Below are positions 1 to 8,697 of a stretch of DNA of 64,000 bases, in pieces; the first letter of the stretch is position 1; each line of letters opens with the position of its first letter. Origin of the DNA: Micromonospora cremea (GTDB lineage Bacteria; Actinomycetota; Actinomycetes; Mycobacteriales; Micromonosporaceae); assembly GCF_900143515.1 (NCBI RefSeq), contig NZ_FSQT01000002.1:1241501-1305500 (forward strand), in the 5' to 3' direction. The position numbers and the translations under genes are program-made. The notes under the pieces were generated by a model, which was not told the origin of the DNA, did no database searches, and saw only the letters and a program-made list of their open reading frames with translations.

Positions 1-1338
1 GCGGCCGCACACCCACACATCCAGGTGCTGCACACCGAAAACTCGGGCTGGCCGTCGCGGCCGCGCAACCTGGGCATCGAGCGGGCGCGCGGCGAGTACG
101 TCTTCTTCGCCGACGACGACGACTGGTTTGCCGACCAGGCGCTGGAGCGGCTCCACGACTGCGCGAAGACGTACGACGCGGACCTGGTGATCGGGAAGAT
201 GGCGGGGCACGGGCGGAGCGTGCCGCGGGAGCTGTTCCGGAAGAACCGCTTCGACGCCACGCTGCAGAACGCCCCGCTGATCGACAGCCTGACGTGTCAC
301 AAGCTGTTCCGCCGATCGTTCCTGAACGAGCACGGGCTGCGGTTCCCGGAGGGCGGCAAGCGCCGGCTGGAGGACCACTCGGTGGTGGTGCGGGCCTATT
401 TCCTGTCCCGCCGCACCTGCGTGCTGTCCGACTACACCTGTTACCACCACGCCCAGCGGGGCGACGCGCGCAACGTCACCTCGGCCCTGCTGGAGCCGTC
501 CAGCTATTTCGAGAGCGTGCGCGACGCGCTGGACATCGTGGACGCCAACACCGAGCCGGGACCGCTGCGGGACCGGCTGCACCGGCGTTGGCTGCGCAAC
601 GAGATGATCAACCGGCTACGCGGCAAGCGGCTGCTCGAAGCCCCCGAGGACTGGCTGGAGCAGGTCGCCCTGGAGACCCAGAAGGTCATCCAGGACCGGT
701 TCGCCCCCGGCGTCGCCGCCGGCCTGCCGCCGCTGCAGCGGGCCGTGGCGTACCTGACCGAGCGGGGCCGATTCGCGGACCTGCGCCGGCTGGCCCGCTG
801 GGAGGCGGGCATCGCCGGGCACGGCAGGGTGGACGCGCTCCAGTTGGATGACCGGGCCGTCACGGTGAGCGTCGCCGCCGAGATTCGCTCCGCGGACGAG
901 CCGATCGGCTTCCGCGCGGACGACGGGCGCGACGTGCTGGTGCTCCCGGTCGACGAGATCGCCCCCGAGGTGCTCGACTCCACCACGCAGGTGCGCAAGG
1001 CCCGGCTGGATGTGGTCGCCCGCCGGCGGGAGACCGGTGACGAGATCTTCCTGCCGGTGACCTTCCAGATCGAGCGGGTCGGCGCACCCGACGGGACGGA
1101 CTCCGTCCACCTGGTGCACCGGGCCACCACCACGATCGACTTCGGCGCCCTCAACGGCGGCCGGACCCGGGGCAGTTGGTTCCTCAAGGCGCGGATCACC
1201 AACGCCGGCTGGACCGAGGACGCCCGTCTGCCGCTGCTGTTCATCTGCCGGGCCGACGGCGCGCCGCCCCGGATCCGGGACGAGCGGAAAATCTGGAACC
1301 GGCTGCGTTCGGCGGTGGGTCGCCGGATCCGCCGCTGA
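1..1338 (+). CDS. Glycosyltransferase family 2 protein (5' end outside window)
   Basis: The reading frame is open from base 1, so the N-terminus lies upstream of the window; about 445 residues are visible. The visible part begins inside a GT-A fold: an RNLGIERARGEY segment followed by FFADDDDWF, the acidic DXD-type motif that binds the metal and nucleotide-sugar. About 200 residues of GT2 domain are followed by a C-terminal region of roughly 230 residues, probably beta-rich, as seen in polymer-modifying glycosyltransferases of the TagF/TarS kind. No membrane segment is seen and the C-terminus is basic (RRIRR). It probably transfers a sugar to a cell-surface polymer; donor and acceptor cannot be told. 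The APS kinase gene follows on the same strand, so a link to a sulfated glycan is possible but only inferred. Confidence 0.85.
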   Translation, partial: AAAHPHIQVLHTENSGWPSRPRNLGIERARGEYVFFADDDDWFADQALERLHDCAKTYDADLVIGKMAGHGRSVPRELFRKNRFDATLQNAPLIDSLTCHKLFRRSFLNEHGLRFPEGGKRRLEDHSVVVRAYFLSRRTCVLSDYTCYHHAQRGDARNVTSALLEPSSYFESVRDALDIVDANTEPGPLRDRLHRRWLRNEMINRLRGKRLLEAPEDWLEQVALETQKVIQDRFAPGVAAGLPPLQRAVAYLTERGRFADLRRLARWEAGIAGHGRVDALQLDDRAVTVSVAAEIRSADEPIGFRADDGRDVLVLPVDEIAPEVLDSTTQVRKARLDVVARRRETGDEIFLPVTFQIERVGAPDGTDSVHLVHRATTTIDFGALNGGRTRGSWFLKARITNAGWTEDARLPLLFICRADGAPPRIRDERKIWNRLRSAVGRRIRR

Positions 1339-1426
1339 CCCGTTCGCCCGGGTCGTGGAGTGGCGGCCTCGACCGATCGACGGTCGGCTGCGAAACTGTG
1401 TGCCGGTCAGCGAGTGGGGGGTGTGG

Positions 1427-2956
1427 ATGAGCAACGGCTGGGTGCTGCCCGACGAGGTGCTCCGGGACGCGCCGGCGTACACGCCGCGTCCCGGTGAGCT
1501 CGCGGATCTTGAGCTGCTGCTGACCGGCGCGTACGCCCCCCTCACCGGCTTCATGACCCGCGCCGACCTGGTCTCCGTCAGCCGGCGGGGCCGGCTGGCC
1601 GACGGCACGCCGTGGCAGGTCGCGGTGACCCTCCAGCTGCCCGCCGCGCTGGCCCAGGGCTTCGATCCGCGCGACCCGGCCCGCCGGGCGCTGGTGCTGA
1701 CCGACGGCGAGGGCGCGCCGGTGGCCGCCCTGGACGTGGCGGACGTCTGGCCGGTACGCGAGGGCGTGGCCGGGGTGGGCGGCCAGGTCTGGCGGCTGGG
1801 TGACGGTGGCCACGGCCCGTTCCAGCGGTTGCGCCGCAGCCCGGAGGAGGTCCGCGCGCTGCTGCCGCCGGGCCGGGTGCTCGGGGTGATCGCCGACCGG
1901 CCGCTGCACCGGCCACAGCTTGCCCAGATCGCGCACGCCGCGCGCACCCTTGCCGCGCACCTGCTGGTGATGATTCCGGTCGGTGAGGGTGGCGTCGCCG
2001 GGCTCCCGCCGGAGGCTCTGGTGCGGAGCATCTTCGCCGCCCGGGACCGGATGCCGCCGGCCACCCTGGTCGCGGTGCCACTGTCGCACCGGCGGGAGGA
2101 GATCGCCGACGCGCTGCTGCGCGCCAGGGTCTCCGCCGCGTACGGGGTCACCCACCTGCTTTCCACCGGGGAGATGCTCTCCGGAGCCGGGCTGCGGGTG
2201 CTGGTGCCGCGCGAGCTGGCGTACGACAACCGGGACGGGCAGTGGCGCTGGCGGGAGGACATCCCCCCGCGCAACCGCCGTCTCGCGCTGACCCAGGAGG
2301 AGATCGACGACCTGCTGGACCGGGGCTTCCCGCTGCCGGAGTGGCACACCCCGCCGGCGGTGGCGAAGGAGCTGGCCCGGGCCCGGCCGCCGCGCCGGCA
2401 CCGGGGCCTCGTGGTCTTCCTGACCGGCCTCTCCGGCTCCGGCAAGTCGACCATCGCCCGGGGTCTGGCGGACGTGTTACGCGAGAGCGGCGACCGGACG
2501 GTGACCCTGCTCGACGGGGACGTGGTGCGCCGGGAACTCTCCGCCGGGTTGGGCTTCAGCAAGACCGACCGGGATCTCAACATCCGGCGGATCGGCTGGG
2601 TGGCGGCCGAGATCGCCCGGCACCACGGCGTGGGCATCTGCTGCCCGATCGCCCCGTACGCGGCGGGCCGCGCCACCGCTCGGGAGATGGCCCTGGCCGC
2701 GGGGGCCGGTTTCGTGCTGGTGCACGTCGCCACCCCACTCGAGGTGTGCGAGCAACGGGACCGCAAGGGCCTATACGCGCGTGCCCGGGCCGGCCTGCTC
2801 ACCGGGATGACCGGCATCGACGACCCCTACGAGGAGCCGGCGGACGCCGACCTGGTGGTGGACACCACCGACCTGAGCGTGCCGGAGGCGGTGCAGGCCG
2901 TGCTGCACCACCTGACCGAGACCGGCTGGGTGGAGATCAAAACTCCGTCCGCCTGA
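1427..2956 (+). CDS. Adenylylsulfate (APS) kinase with degenerate ATP-sulfurylase-like N-terminal domain
   Basis: The C-terminal 180 residues are a typical APS kinase, which phosphorylates APS to PAPS, the sulfate donor. They show the Walker A GLSGSGKS (residues 334-341), LLDGDVVRRELSAGLGFS, and a KGLYARARAGLLTGMTGIDD stretch followed by PYE. Residues 1-320 resemble ATP sulfurylase (LTGAYAPLTGFM near the start, LPEWHTPPAV before the kinase). However, the nucleotide-binding HxxH is HRPQ (161-164), the preceding QxRNP is IADRP, and the later GRDH-type loop is not recognisable, so the sulfurylase step is probably lost. I chose the ATG at 1427 because it sits behind a G-rich ribosome site; a longer frame opens at 1355. 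Length is 509 aa. Confidence 0.85.
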   Translation: MSNGWVLPDEVLRDAPAYTPRPGELADLELLLTGAYAPLTGFMTRADLVSVSRRGRLADGTPWQVAVTLQLPAALAQGFDPRDPARRALVLTDGEGAPVAALDVADVWPVREGVAGVGGQVWRLGDGGHGPFQRLRRSPEEVRALLPPGRVLGVIADRPLHRPQLAQIAHAARTLAAHLLVMIPVGEGGVAGLPPEALVRSIFAARDRMPPATLVAVPLSHRREEIADALLRARVSAAYGVTHLLSTGEMLSGAGLRVLVPRELAYDNRDGQWRWREDIPPRNRRLALTQEEIDDLLDRGFPLPEWHTPPAVAKELARARPPRRHRGLVVFLTGLSGSGKSTIARGLADVLRESGDRTVTLLDGDVVRRELSAGLGFSKTDRDLNIRRIGWVAAEIARHHGVGICCPIAPYAAGRATAREMALAAGAGFVLVHVATPLEVCEQRDRKGLYARARAGLLTGMTGIDDPYEEPADADLVVDTTDLSVPEAVQAVLHHLTETGWVEIKTPSA

Positions 2957-3001
2957 GGCGGCGCCCACCCCGTTCCTTCCACCGCTGCCGGCTACGCGCT
3001 A

Positions 3002-3023
3002 GTGTTCATCTTTGTTGGAACAC
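3002..3023. promoter_or_regulatory. Candidate operator for the DeoR regulator
   Basis: This is an inverted repeat GTGTTC-N10-GAACAC, with perfect 6-base arms, 43 bases before the DeoR start codon. DeoR regulators commonly bind their own promoter, so autoregulation of the DeoR-galT pair is a reasonable inference. No binding data are available. Confidence 0.45.
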
Positions 3024-3065
3024 GTTTGACCGCGTGAGAGTACGTGGACCCGGGAGGCACGGCGG

Positions 3066-3890
3066 ATGCTCGCTCAGCAGCGGCAGGCGGCCATCCTGGA
3101 GCGGGTCCGGTCGACGGGCGGCGTCCGGGTGACCGAGCTGGCAATCGAGTTCGGCGTCTCCGACATGACCATCCGGCGGGACCTGGAGGCGCTGCACGAG
3201 CGCGGCCTGCTGGCCAAGGTGCACGGTGGCGCCACGGCGGCCGGCCCGAGCTCGACCGACGAGCCGGGCTTCCACGCCAAGTCGGTCCGCCAGCTGCCCG
3301 AGAAGGCCGCCATCGCGGACCGGGCCGCCCAGCTGGTCCGGCCGGGTGCCGCGGTCGCGCTCTCCGCCGGCACCACCACCGCCGAGCTCGCCCGAAGGCT
3401 GGTCGACGTGCCCGGCCTGACCGTCGTGACCAACTCGCTGCCGGTGGCCGAGATCCTGCACGCCGGCGGTCGGCCGGACCAGACGGTGGTGCTCACCGGG
3501 GGCGTACGCACGCCCTCGGATGCCCTGGTCGGCCCGCTCGCAGTCGGCGCCGTCCGGACGCTGCACCTGGATCTGCTCTTCCTCGGGACGCACGGCATCA
3601 GCGAGCGGGCCGGCTTCACCACCCCGAACCTGATGGAGGCGGAGACCGACCGGGCACTGGTCGCGGCCGCGGACCGGCTGGTGGTGCTGGCCGACCACAC
3701 CAAGTGGGGCACGGTGGGCATCTCCTCGATCGTCGAGCTGGCCGCGGCGCACGTGCTGGTGAGCGACGACCGGTTGCCTCCGCCCGCGCGACGGGTACTC
3801 GAGGAACAGGTGGGCGAATTGATCATTGTGAACCTGACGGGGGCGGGCCGCATGACGCGCACGCCGACGAGTGAGGGGACGGCGCAGTGA
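3066..3890 (+). CDS. DeoR-family transcriptional regulator
   Basis: This is a full-length DeoR regulator of 274 aa. The N-terminal winged helix-turn-helix (about residues 1-57) reads MLAQQRQAAILERVRSTGGV and VSDMTIRRDLEALHERGLL, followed by VHGG, the family signature. The C-terminal DeoRC domain binds a sugar phosphate: SAGTTTAELARRL, VVLTGG, and FLGTHGI near residue 180, which resembles the effector-binding segment. The ATG lies 8 bases after GGGAGG. The stop overlaps the galT start (GTGA), so the two are translationally coupled, and galT is the likely target. The effector is probably a phosphorylated sugar of galactose metabolism (inference). Confidence 0.9.
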   Translation: MLAQQRQAAILERVRSTGGVRVTELAIEFGVSDMTIRRDLEALHERGLLAKVHGGATAAGPSSTDEPGFHAKSVRQLPEKAAIADRAAQLVRPGAAVALSAGTTTAELARRLVDVPGLTVVTNSLPVAEILHAGGRPDQTVVLTGGVRTPSDALVGPLAVGAVRTLHLDLLFLGTHGISERAGFTTPNLMEAETDRALVAAADRLVVLADHTKWGTVGISSIVELAAAHVLVSDDRLPPPARRVLEEQVGELIIVNLTGAGRMTRTPTSEGTAQ

Positions 3891-4963
3891 AGCGCACCGC
3901 GATCGACCTGGCCGACGGCCGGGAGCTGATCTACTTCGACGAGCGCGACGACGCCGTCCGCGACCAGCCGGACCGCCGGGACCTTCCGCCGCCGCCCCCC
4001 GCGTCCCAACTGCGCTACGACCCGCTGACCGACGAATGGGTGGCGGTCGCCGTGCACCGGCAGACCCGCACCTTCCTCCCGCCGGCGAACGAGTGCCCGC
4101 TCGACCCGTCGGTGGGCGACCGCCTGACCGAGATCCCCGCCCCCGACTACGACGTGGTGGTCTTCGAGAACCGCTTCCCGTCGCTGAGCGGCCGGGTGGC
4201 CGACGAGCCCGGGGAGATCACCCCGCTCACGCCGGTCCGGCCAGGCCTCGGCCGGTGCGAGGTCGTCTGCTTCACCTCGGACCACAACGCCTCCTTCGCG
4301 AGCCTCCCCCCGCGCCGGGTCCGCACCGTGCTGGACGCGCTCGCCGACCGGACCGAGGTGCTCGGCGAACTGCCCGGCGTGGAGCAGGTGTTCTGCTTCG
4401 AGAACCGGGGCGTCGAGATCGGTGTCACCCTGCACCACCCGCACGGGCAGATCTACGCGTACCCCTTCGTGACGCCGCGCACCCGGGCGCTGCTGGCCGC
4501 GGCACGCCGGCACGCCGAGCGGACCGGCGGGGGCAACCTCTACGCCGACATGCTGGCCGCCGAACGCGCCGCGGGCGACCGGGTGGTGGCCGAGAACGAG
4601 CACTGGACGGCGTTCGTGCCGGCGGCGGCCCGCTGGCCGTTCGAGGTGCACGTGGCGCCGCGCCGCGTCGTGCCGGACATCCCGGCGCTCAGCGACAGCG
4701 AGCGGGATGCCTTCGGGCCGCTCTACCTGGACCTGCTGCGCCGCTTCGACGGGCTGTTCGACATGCCGATGCCGTATATCGCGGCGTGGCACCAGGCGCC
4801 GGTGCGGATCGACCGCGAGCTGGGCCACCTGCACCTTCAGCTGTTCAGCATCCGGCGCGCCAAGGACAAGTTGAAGTACCTGGCGGGCTCCGAGTCCGGG
4901 ATGGGCGTCTTCATCAACGACATCTCCCCTGAACGCGCCGCCGACCTCCTGCGCGCCGCCTGA
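3887..4963 (+). CDS. galT: Galactose-1-phosphate uridylyltransferase
   Basis: GalT exchanges UMP between UDP-glucose and galactose-1-phosphate in the Leloir pathway, in the cytosol. The active-site HPHGQ motif, holding the uridylylated histidine, lies near residue 184 within TLHHPHGQIYAYPFV. Other family segments are LRYDPLTDEWVAVAVHR, FENRFPSLS, and a C-terminal HLHLQLFSIRRAKDKLKYL. The 358-aa length is normal. The GTG start overlaps the DeoR stop. No galK or galE lies downstream: the gene ends in a short tandem repeat and strong hairpins, so the other Leloir genes must be elsewhere if present. Confidence 0.95.
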   Translation: MKRTAIDLADGRELIYFDERDDAVRDQPDRRDLPPPPPASQLRYDPLTDEWVAVAVHRQTRTFLPPANECPLDPSVGDRLTEIPAPDYDVVVFENRFPSLSGRVADEPGEITPLTPVRPGLGRCEVVCFTSDHNASFASLPPRRVRTVLDALADRTEVLGELPGVEQVFCFENRGVEIGVTLHHPHGQIYAYPFVTPRTRALLAAARRHAERTGGGNLYADMLAAERAAGDRVVAENEHWTAFVPAAARWPFEVHVAPRRVVPDIPALSDSERDAFGPLYLDLLRRFDGLFDMPMPYIAAWHQAPVRIDRELGHLHLQLFSIRRAKDKLKYLAGSESGMGVFINDISPERAADLLRAA

Positions 4964-5022
4964 GACAGGCCCTCCTGCGCGCCGCCTGAGTCAGGCTTCC
5001 TGCGCGCCGCCTGAAAGCGGCC
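4945..5022 (+). repeat. 26-bp tandem repeat duplicating the galT 3' end
   Basis: Three head-to-tail units start at 4945, 4971 and 4997. Units 1 and 2 are 25/26 identical and unit 3 is degraded toward its end. Each carries the last codons of galT and its TGA stop (core CTGCGCGCCGCCTGA). Only the first is in frame with the gene; the other two lie after the stop. The joints form small palindromes such as GCCTGAGTCAGGC (4984-4996). Confidence 0.85.
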
Positions 5023-5034
5023 GGAGAACAGGGC

Positions 5035-5062
5035 GCGGGGGGCCCGGGACTGGGCCCCCCGC
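5035..5062 (+). terminator. galT terminator hairpin
   Basis: A perfect 11-bp stem (GCGGGGGGCCC with GGGCCCCCCGC) encloses a 6-base loop. It lies 72 bases after the galT stop. There is no T-run, as is usual in high-GC actinomycetes. Confidence 0.75.
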
Positions 5063-5077
5063 AGGGAAGGGACGGCT

Positions 5078-5096
5078 GGCTGTGCACGACACAGCC
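5078..5096 (+). terminator. Second hairpin downstream of galT
   Basis: GGCTGTG and CACAGCC form a 7-bp stem around a 5-base loop, just after the stronger hairpin. It may back up termination between the convergent galT and icd genes. Confidence 0.4.
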
Positions 5097-5235
5097 GGGA
5101 AGGCTGGCTGATCGGCACGCATGCCGCGGGTCGACCGCGGTCAACCTTCCTGGACGCGACTGGCATCTCGTCCACCCTGGTCAACGAGGCGCGCCGGCCG
5201 GGGTGACGCGGGCGGTGTGTCGACCGCGGACACGC

Positions 5236-5267
5236 CGGAGCCCGCCGGCGGGTGCCGACGGGCTCCG
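5236..5267 (-). terminator. icd terminator hairpin
   Basis: CGGAGCCCG and CGGGCTCCG form a perfect 9-bp stem with a 14-base loop, 20 bases beyond the icd stop on the minus strand. With the plus-strand hairpins at 5035-5096 it fills most of the 323-base convergent gap, where I see no gene. Confidence 0.6.
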
Positions 5268-5286
5268 TTGAAGCGGTACGCCTGGA

Positions 5287-6504
5287 TCAGGCGGCGATCT
5301 TGCGCGCCAGGTTCTCGTCGAGCGCGTTCATGAACTCGTCGGTGGTCAGCCACGGGGCGTCGCGCGAGATGAGCAGCGAGAGGTCCTTGGTCATCTGGCC
5401 GCCCTCGACCGTGTCGACGATGACCTGCTCCAGGGTGTTGGCGAACTCGGTCACCGCCGGCGTGCCGTCCAGCTTGCCCCGGTGGGCCAGGCCCCGGGTC
5501 CAGGCGTAGATCGACGCGATCGGGTTGGTCGAGGTCTTCTCGCCCTTCTGCCACTGCCGGTAGTGCCGGGTGACCGTGCCGTGCGCGGCCTCGGCCTCGA
5601 CGGTACGACCATCCGGGGAGAGCAGGACCGAGGTCATCAGACCCAGCGAGCCGAAGCCCTGCGCGACGGTGTCCGACTGCACGTCACCGTCGTAGTTCTT
5701 GCAGGCCCAGACGTAGCCGCCCTCCCACTTGAGCGCGGCGGCGACCATGTCGTCGATCAGCCGGTGCTCGTAGGTGATGCCGGCGGCGTCGAACTCGGCC
5801 TTGAACTCGTTCTCGAACACCTCGGCGAAGATGTCCTTGAACCGGCCGTCGTACGCCTTGAGGATGGTGTTCTTGGTGGACAGGTAGACCGGGTAGTTGC
5901 GGTCCAGGCCGTACCGGAACGAGGCCCGGGCGAAGTCCCGGATCGACTCGTCGTAGTTGTACATGCCCATGGCGATGCCGCCGCCGGGGAAGTTGGCGAC
6001 CTCCATCTCCATGGGCGCGCCGCCGTCGGCCGGGGTGTAGGTGATGGTCACCGTGCCCGGGCCGGGGACGACGAAGTCGGTGGCCTTGTACTGGTCACCG
6101 TGGGCGTGCCGGCCGATGATGATCGGCTTGGTCCAGCCGGGGACCAGCCGCGGCACGTTGGACATGATGATCGGCTCGCGGAAGACGACGCCGCCGAGGA
6201 TGTTGCGGATGGTGCCGTTGGGCGACCGCCACATCTTCTTCAGGCCGAACTCCTCGACCCGGGCCTCGTCCGGGGTGATGGTCGCGCACTTGACGCCGAC
6301 GCCGTGCTCCTTGATGGCGTTGGCGGCGTCGACGGTGACCTGGTCGTCGGTCTCGTCGCGGTGCTGGATCGACAGGTCGTAGTAGTGCAGGTCGACGTCG
6401 AGGTAGGGCAGGATCAGCTGCTCCCGGATCTGCTTCCAGATGATCCGGGTCATCTCGTCGCCGTCGAGCTCCACGACCGGGTTGTTTACCTTGATCTTCG
6501 CCAT
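5287..6504 (-). CDS. icd: NADP-dependent isocitrate dehydrogenase
   Basis: Oxidative decarboxylation of isocitrate to 2-oxoglutarate in the TCA cycle, producing NADPH. The 405-aa protein is of the type-II homodimeric class shared with eukaryotic enzymes rather than the E. coli class: it begins [20 protein letters not shown] and contains [15 protein letters not shown] and [16 protein letters not shown], the substrate-binding serine segment. Near the C-terminus [17 protein letters not shown] and [13 protein letters not shown] are present. The ATG at 6504 is preceded by GAGGAG on the minus strand. It stands alone, divergent from the hydrolase at 6643. Confidence 0.96.
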   Translation of the reverse strand: MAKIKVNNPVVELDGDEMTRIIWKQIREQLILPYLDVDLHYYDLSIQHRDETDDQVTVDAANAIKEHGVGVKCATITPDEARVEEFGLKKMWRSPNGTIRNILGGVVFREPIIMSNVPRLVPGWTKPIIIGRHAHGDQYKATDFVVPGPGTVTITYTPADGGAPMEMEVANFPGGGIAMGMYNYDESIRDFARASFRYGLDRNYPVYLSTKNTILKAYDGRFKDIFAEVFENEFKAEFDAAGITYEHRLIDDMVAAALKWEGGYVWACKNYDGDVQSDTVAQGFGSLGLMTSVLLSPDGRTVEAEAAHGTVTRHYRQWQKGEKTSTNPIASIYAWTRGLAHRGKLDGTPAVTEFANTLEQVIVDTVEGGQMTKDLSLLISRDAPWLTTDEFMNALDENLARKIAA

Positions 6505-6642
6505 CGGCCGGCGCTCCTCTCGGGGGACACGTGCTCAAGCAGTACGAGCGTACTGGAAACAGGCCGGCAGCCCCCAGCCGGCCTCGGCCGGCCGGTGGAA
6601 ACCGGGCTGCACGGCGCGGAAATCTCCTGACATCATCGCCCG

Positions 6643-7440
6643 ATGCCACTGAGCCGCACCCTCGGGTCTATCACGGTCACCGCCCTCACCGACGGGGAGG
6701 GTCCCTTCTTCCAGCCCCGGACGGAGGCGTTTCCGCACGCCACGGCGGCGCACTGGCGGGAGGCCGACCGGCGCGACCCCACCTCGGTGACCGCCGACGG
6801 GCAGTGGTGGCTGCCGTTTCGCAGCTTCGCCATCCGCACCGGCGACGGGCCGGTGACCCTGGTCGACGCCGGGATCGGCCCGGCCGACGCGCCCGCCGCG
6901 AGCTGGGCGCCCGTACCCGGTCGACTGCCCACCGAGCTGGCCGCCGCCGGCATCGACCCGGCCGACGTCGACACGGTCGTGCTGACGCACCTGCACAGCG
7001 ACCACATCGGGTGGGCGGTGACCGGTACGCCGGGGCGGCCGTACTTCCCGAACGCGAGCTACCTGGTGCAGCGCGCCGAGCTGGACGCCGCCGAGACGCT
7101 CAATCCAGGGCTGCCGGCCGGCCTGGTCGCGCCGTTGCGCGCCGCCGGCCAGCTCCGGGTCGTGGACGGCGAGACGACCCTCACCCCGGCGGTACGCCTG
7201 CTGCCCACCCCGGGGCACACCCCGGGCCACCAGTCGGTGCTCCTGACGGCTGCCGACGAGCGGATGCTGTTCACCGGCGACCTGCTGGTGCACGCCGTGC
7301 AACTGGTCGACCCCGTCCTGTCGTACGCCCACGAGGAGGACCCCGACGCGGCCCGCCGTTCCCGCACCACCCTGCTCAAGGCCCTCTCCCCCGCCACCCT
7401 GGCCACCCCCCACCTGGGCACCCCCTTCACCCCCGCCTAA
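6643..7440 (+). CDS. Metallo-beta-lactamase-fold hydrolase
   Basis: A 265-aa MBL-fold protein with the zinc-binding HxHxDH motif in THLHSDHIGW (near residue 112), the later TPGHTPGHQS histidine, and FTGDLLVH holding the bridging aspartate. A final histidine lies in TPHLGTPF. There is no signal peptide, so it is probably cytosolic. The arrangement fits the broad family of lactonase/hydrolase-type MBL proteins; the substrate is not deducible. The ATG at 6643 is close to the divergent icd promoter, and only 138 bases separate the genes. Confidence 0.85.
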   Translation: MPLSRTLGSITVTALTDGEGPFFQPRTEAFPHATAAHWREADRRDPTSVTADGQWWLPFRSFAIRTGDGPVTLVDAGIGPADAPAASWAPVPGRLPTELAAAGIDPADVDTVVLTHLHSDHIGWAVTGTPGRPYFPNASYLVQRAELDAAETLNPGLPAGLVAPLRAAGQLRVVDGETTLTPAVRLLPTPGHTPGHQSVLLTAADERMLFTGDLLVHAVQLVDPVLSYAHEEDPDAARRSRTTLLKALSPATLATPHLGTPFTPA

Positions 7441-7488
7441 CCCCCACCCCCGCCGGCCTCCCGCCCCCGCCCCCCGCCCCCGACCCCG

Positions 7489-7553
7489 CCGTCGATCATG
7501 AAGTTATTGCTCCGACACGCCGGGTGGGCCGGCAACAACTTCATGATCGACGG
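7489..7553. repeat. Intergenic inverted repeat, GATC-N6 family, copy A
   Basis: Arms 7489-7510 and 7532-7553 are complementary at 21 of 22 positions around a 21-base spacer. The left arm reads GATC, then ATGAAG, then TTATTGC; the right arm mirrors it. It lies between the convergent hydrolase and mdh genes. It has the same outer arms as copy C (45460-45514). It may act as a terminator or a protein-binding site. Confidence 0.85.
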
Positions 7554-7595
7554 GCTGAGGGTGGGCCGAAGGCCGGGTGGGTGGGTGGGAGATGC

Positions 7596-7631
7596 GAAGG
7601 GGCGCGCCGGCACAGCCGGGCGCGCCCCTTC
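7596..7631 (-). terminator. mdh terminator hairpin
   Basis: GAAGGGGCGCGC pairs perfectly with GCGCGCCCCTTC (12-bp stem, 12-base loop). It starts 18 bases past the mdh stop. Confidence 0.75.
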
Positions 7632-7648
7632 GGGGTTGTCTGGTGCGG

Positions 7649-8599
7649 TCACATGTTCGCGACGTCGCCCTGCTTGGCGCGGACGGCCTCGGCGGCCGCC
7701 AGGAGGCTGGCCCGCTCGTCGGCGTCCAGGTCGGTCTCGACGACCCGCTTGACGCCCTCGGCGCCGATCTCGGCCTCGACACCCAGGTAGACGCCGGAAA
7801 TGCCGTACTCGCCGTCGACCCAGGCACAGACCGGCATGACCTCGCCGGAGTCCTCGGCGACGGCCTTCGCCATCCGGGCCGCCGCGGCGGACGGGGCGTA
7901 GTACGCCGAACCGGTCTTAAGCAGCGCGACCACCTCGGCGCCACCGTTGCGGGTCTTGACGACCAGCTCCTCGATCTGCGCGGCCGGCATCGCCTCGCGC
8001 AGCGGCTTGCCGTTGACCGTGCTCTTCGACGGCACCGGGACCATGGTGTCGCCGTGCGAGCCCAGGGTCAGCGTGCGGACCGACGCCACCGGCACGTTCA
8101 GCGCCTCGGCGACGAAGTTGCTGAACCGGGCGGTGTCCAGCATGCCGGCCTGGCCGAGCACCCGGTTCTTCGGGAACTGGGTGGCGAGCTGCGCCAGCGC
8201 GGTCATCTCGTCCAGCGGGTTGGAGACCACGATGACGACGGCGTTCGGGGCGTACTTGGCGACGTTCTCGGCGACCTGCCGCACGATCTTGGCGTTGGTC
8301 TCCAGCAGGTCCATCCGGCTCATGCCCGGCTTGCGCGGCAGGCCAGCGGTGATCACCACGACGTCGGAGCCCTCGATGGACTCGTAGCCCTCGCCGTTCG
8401 GGCCGGTGGTCACGCCGACCACCTTGGTCTCGAAGCCCTCGATGGCCCGCGACTGGTTGAGGTCGAGTGCGAGACCCGCGGGCTTGCCCTCCACGATGTC
8501 GGTGATCACTACGGTGTCGAAGACGTCGTACTCGGCCAGGCGCTGTGCGGTGGTGGAGCCGTAGAAGCCAGCCCCGACGACAGTGACCTTCTTACCCAT
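7649..8599 (-). CDS. mdh: Malate dehydrogenase (LDH-like type)
   Basis: Catalyses malate to oxaloacetate with NAD in the TCA cycle. The 316-aa protein begins MGKKVTVVGAGFYGSTTAQR, a Rossmann NAD-binding site, followed by the acidic TDIVEG loop expected for NAD preference. It contains AGLPRKPGMSRMDLL, VSNPLDEMT, and the catalytic histidine in LTLGSHGDTMVP. The short length and the SNPLD and GSHGD segments place it with LDH-like MDHs. The ATG is preceded by GGGAG. It lies downstream of folD on the same strand, but a repeat element separates them. Confidence 0.95.
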   Translation of the reverse strand: MGKKVTVVGAGFYGSTTAQRLAEYDVFDTVVITDIVEGKPAGLALDLNQSRAIEGFETKVVGVTTGPNGEGYESIEGSDVVVITAGLPRKPGMSRMDLLETNAKIVRQVAENVAKYAPNAVVIVVSNPLDEMTALAQLATQFPKNRVLGQAGMLDTARFSNFVAEALNVPVASVRTLTLGSHGDTMVPVPSKSTVNGKPLREAMPAAQIEELVVKTRNGGAEVVALLKTGSAYYAPSAAAARMAKAVAEDSGEVMPVCAWVDGEYGISGVYLGVEAEIGAEGVKRVVETDLDADERASLLAAAEAVRAKQGDVANM

Positions 8600-8697
8600 G
8601 GTCGTCCCACTCCCTGATACCAGTCGGTTTTCCGGACCGTATCAGTCATCCTGGCACCGATCAGGCCAGGGGCGGACGGTTACGGCCTCGTCGGGTC

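Noticed and set aside
616..2817. A 733-aa minus-strand frame over the glycosyltransferase and APS kinase genes
   Set aside because: It is Arg/Ser/Pro-rich without any domain and runs opposite two well-supported genes, as expected of high-GC shadow frames.
3074..4834. A 586-aa minus-strand frame over the DeoR regulator and galT
   Set aside because: It is His/Arg/Gly-rich with no motif, and the opposite strand holds two clear genes that overlap at GTGA.
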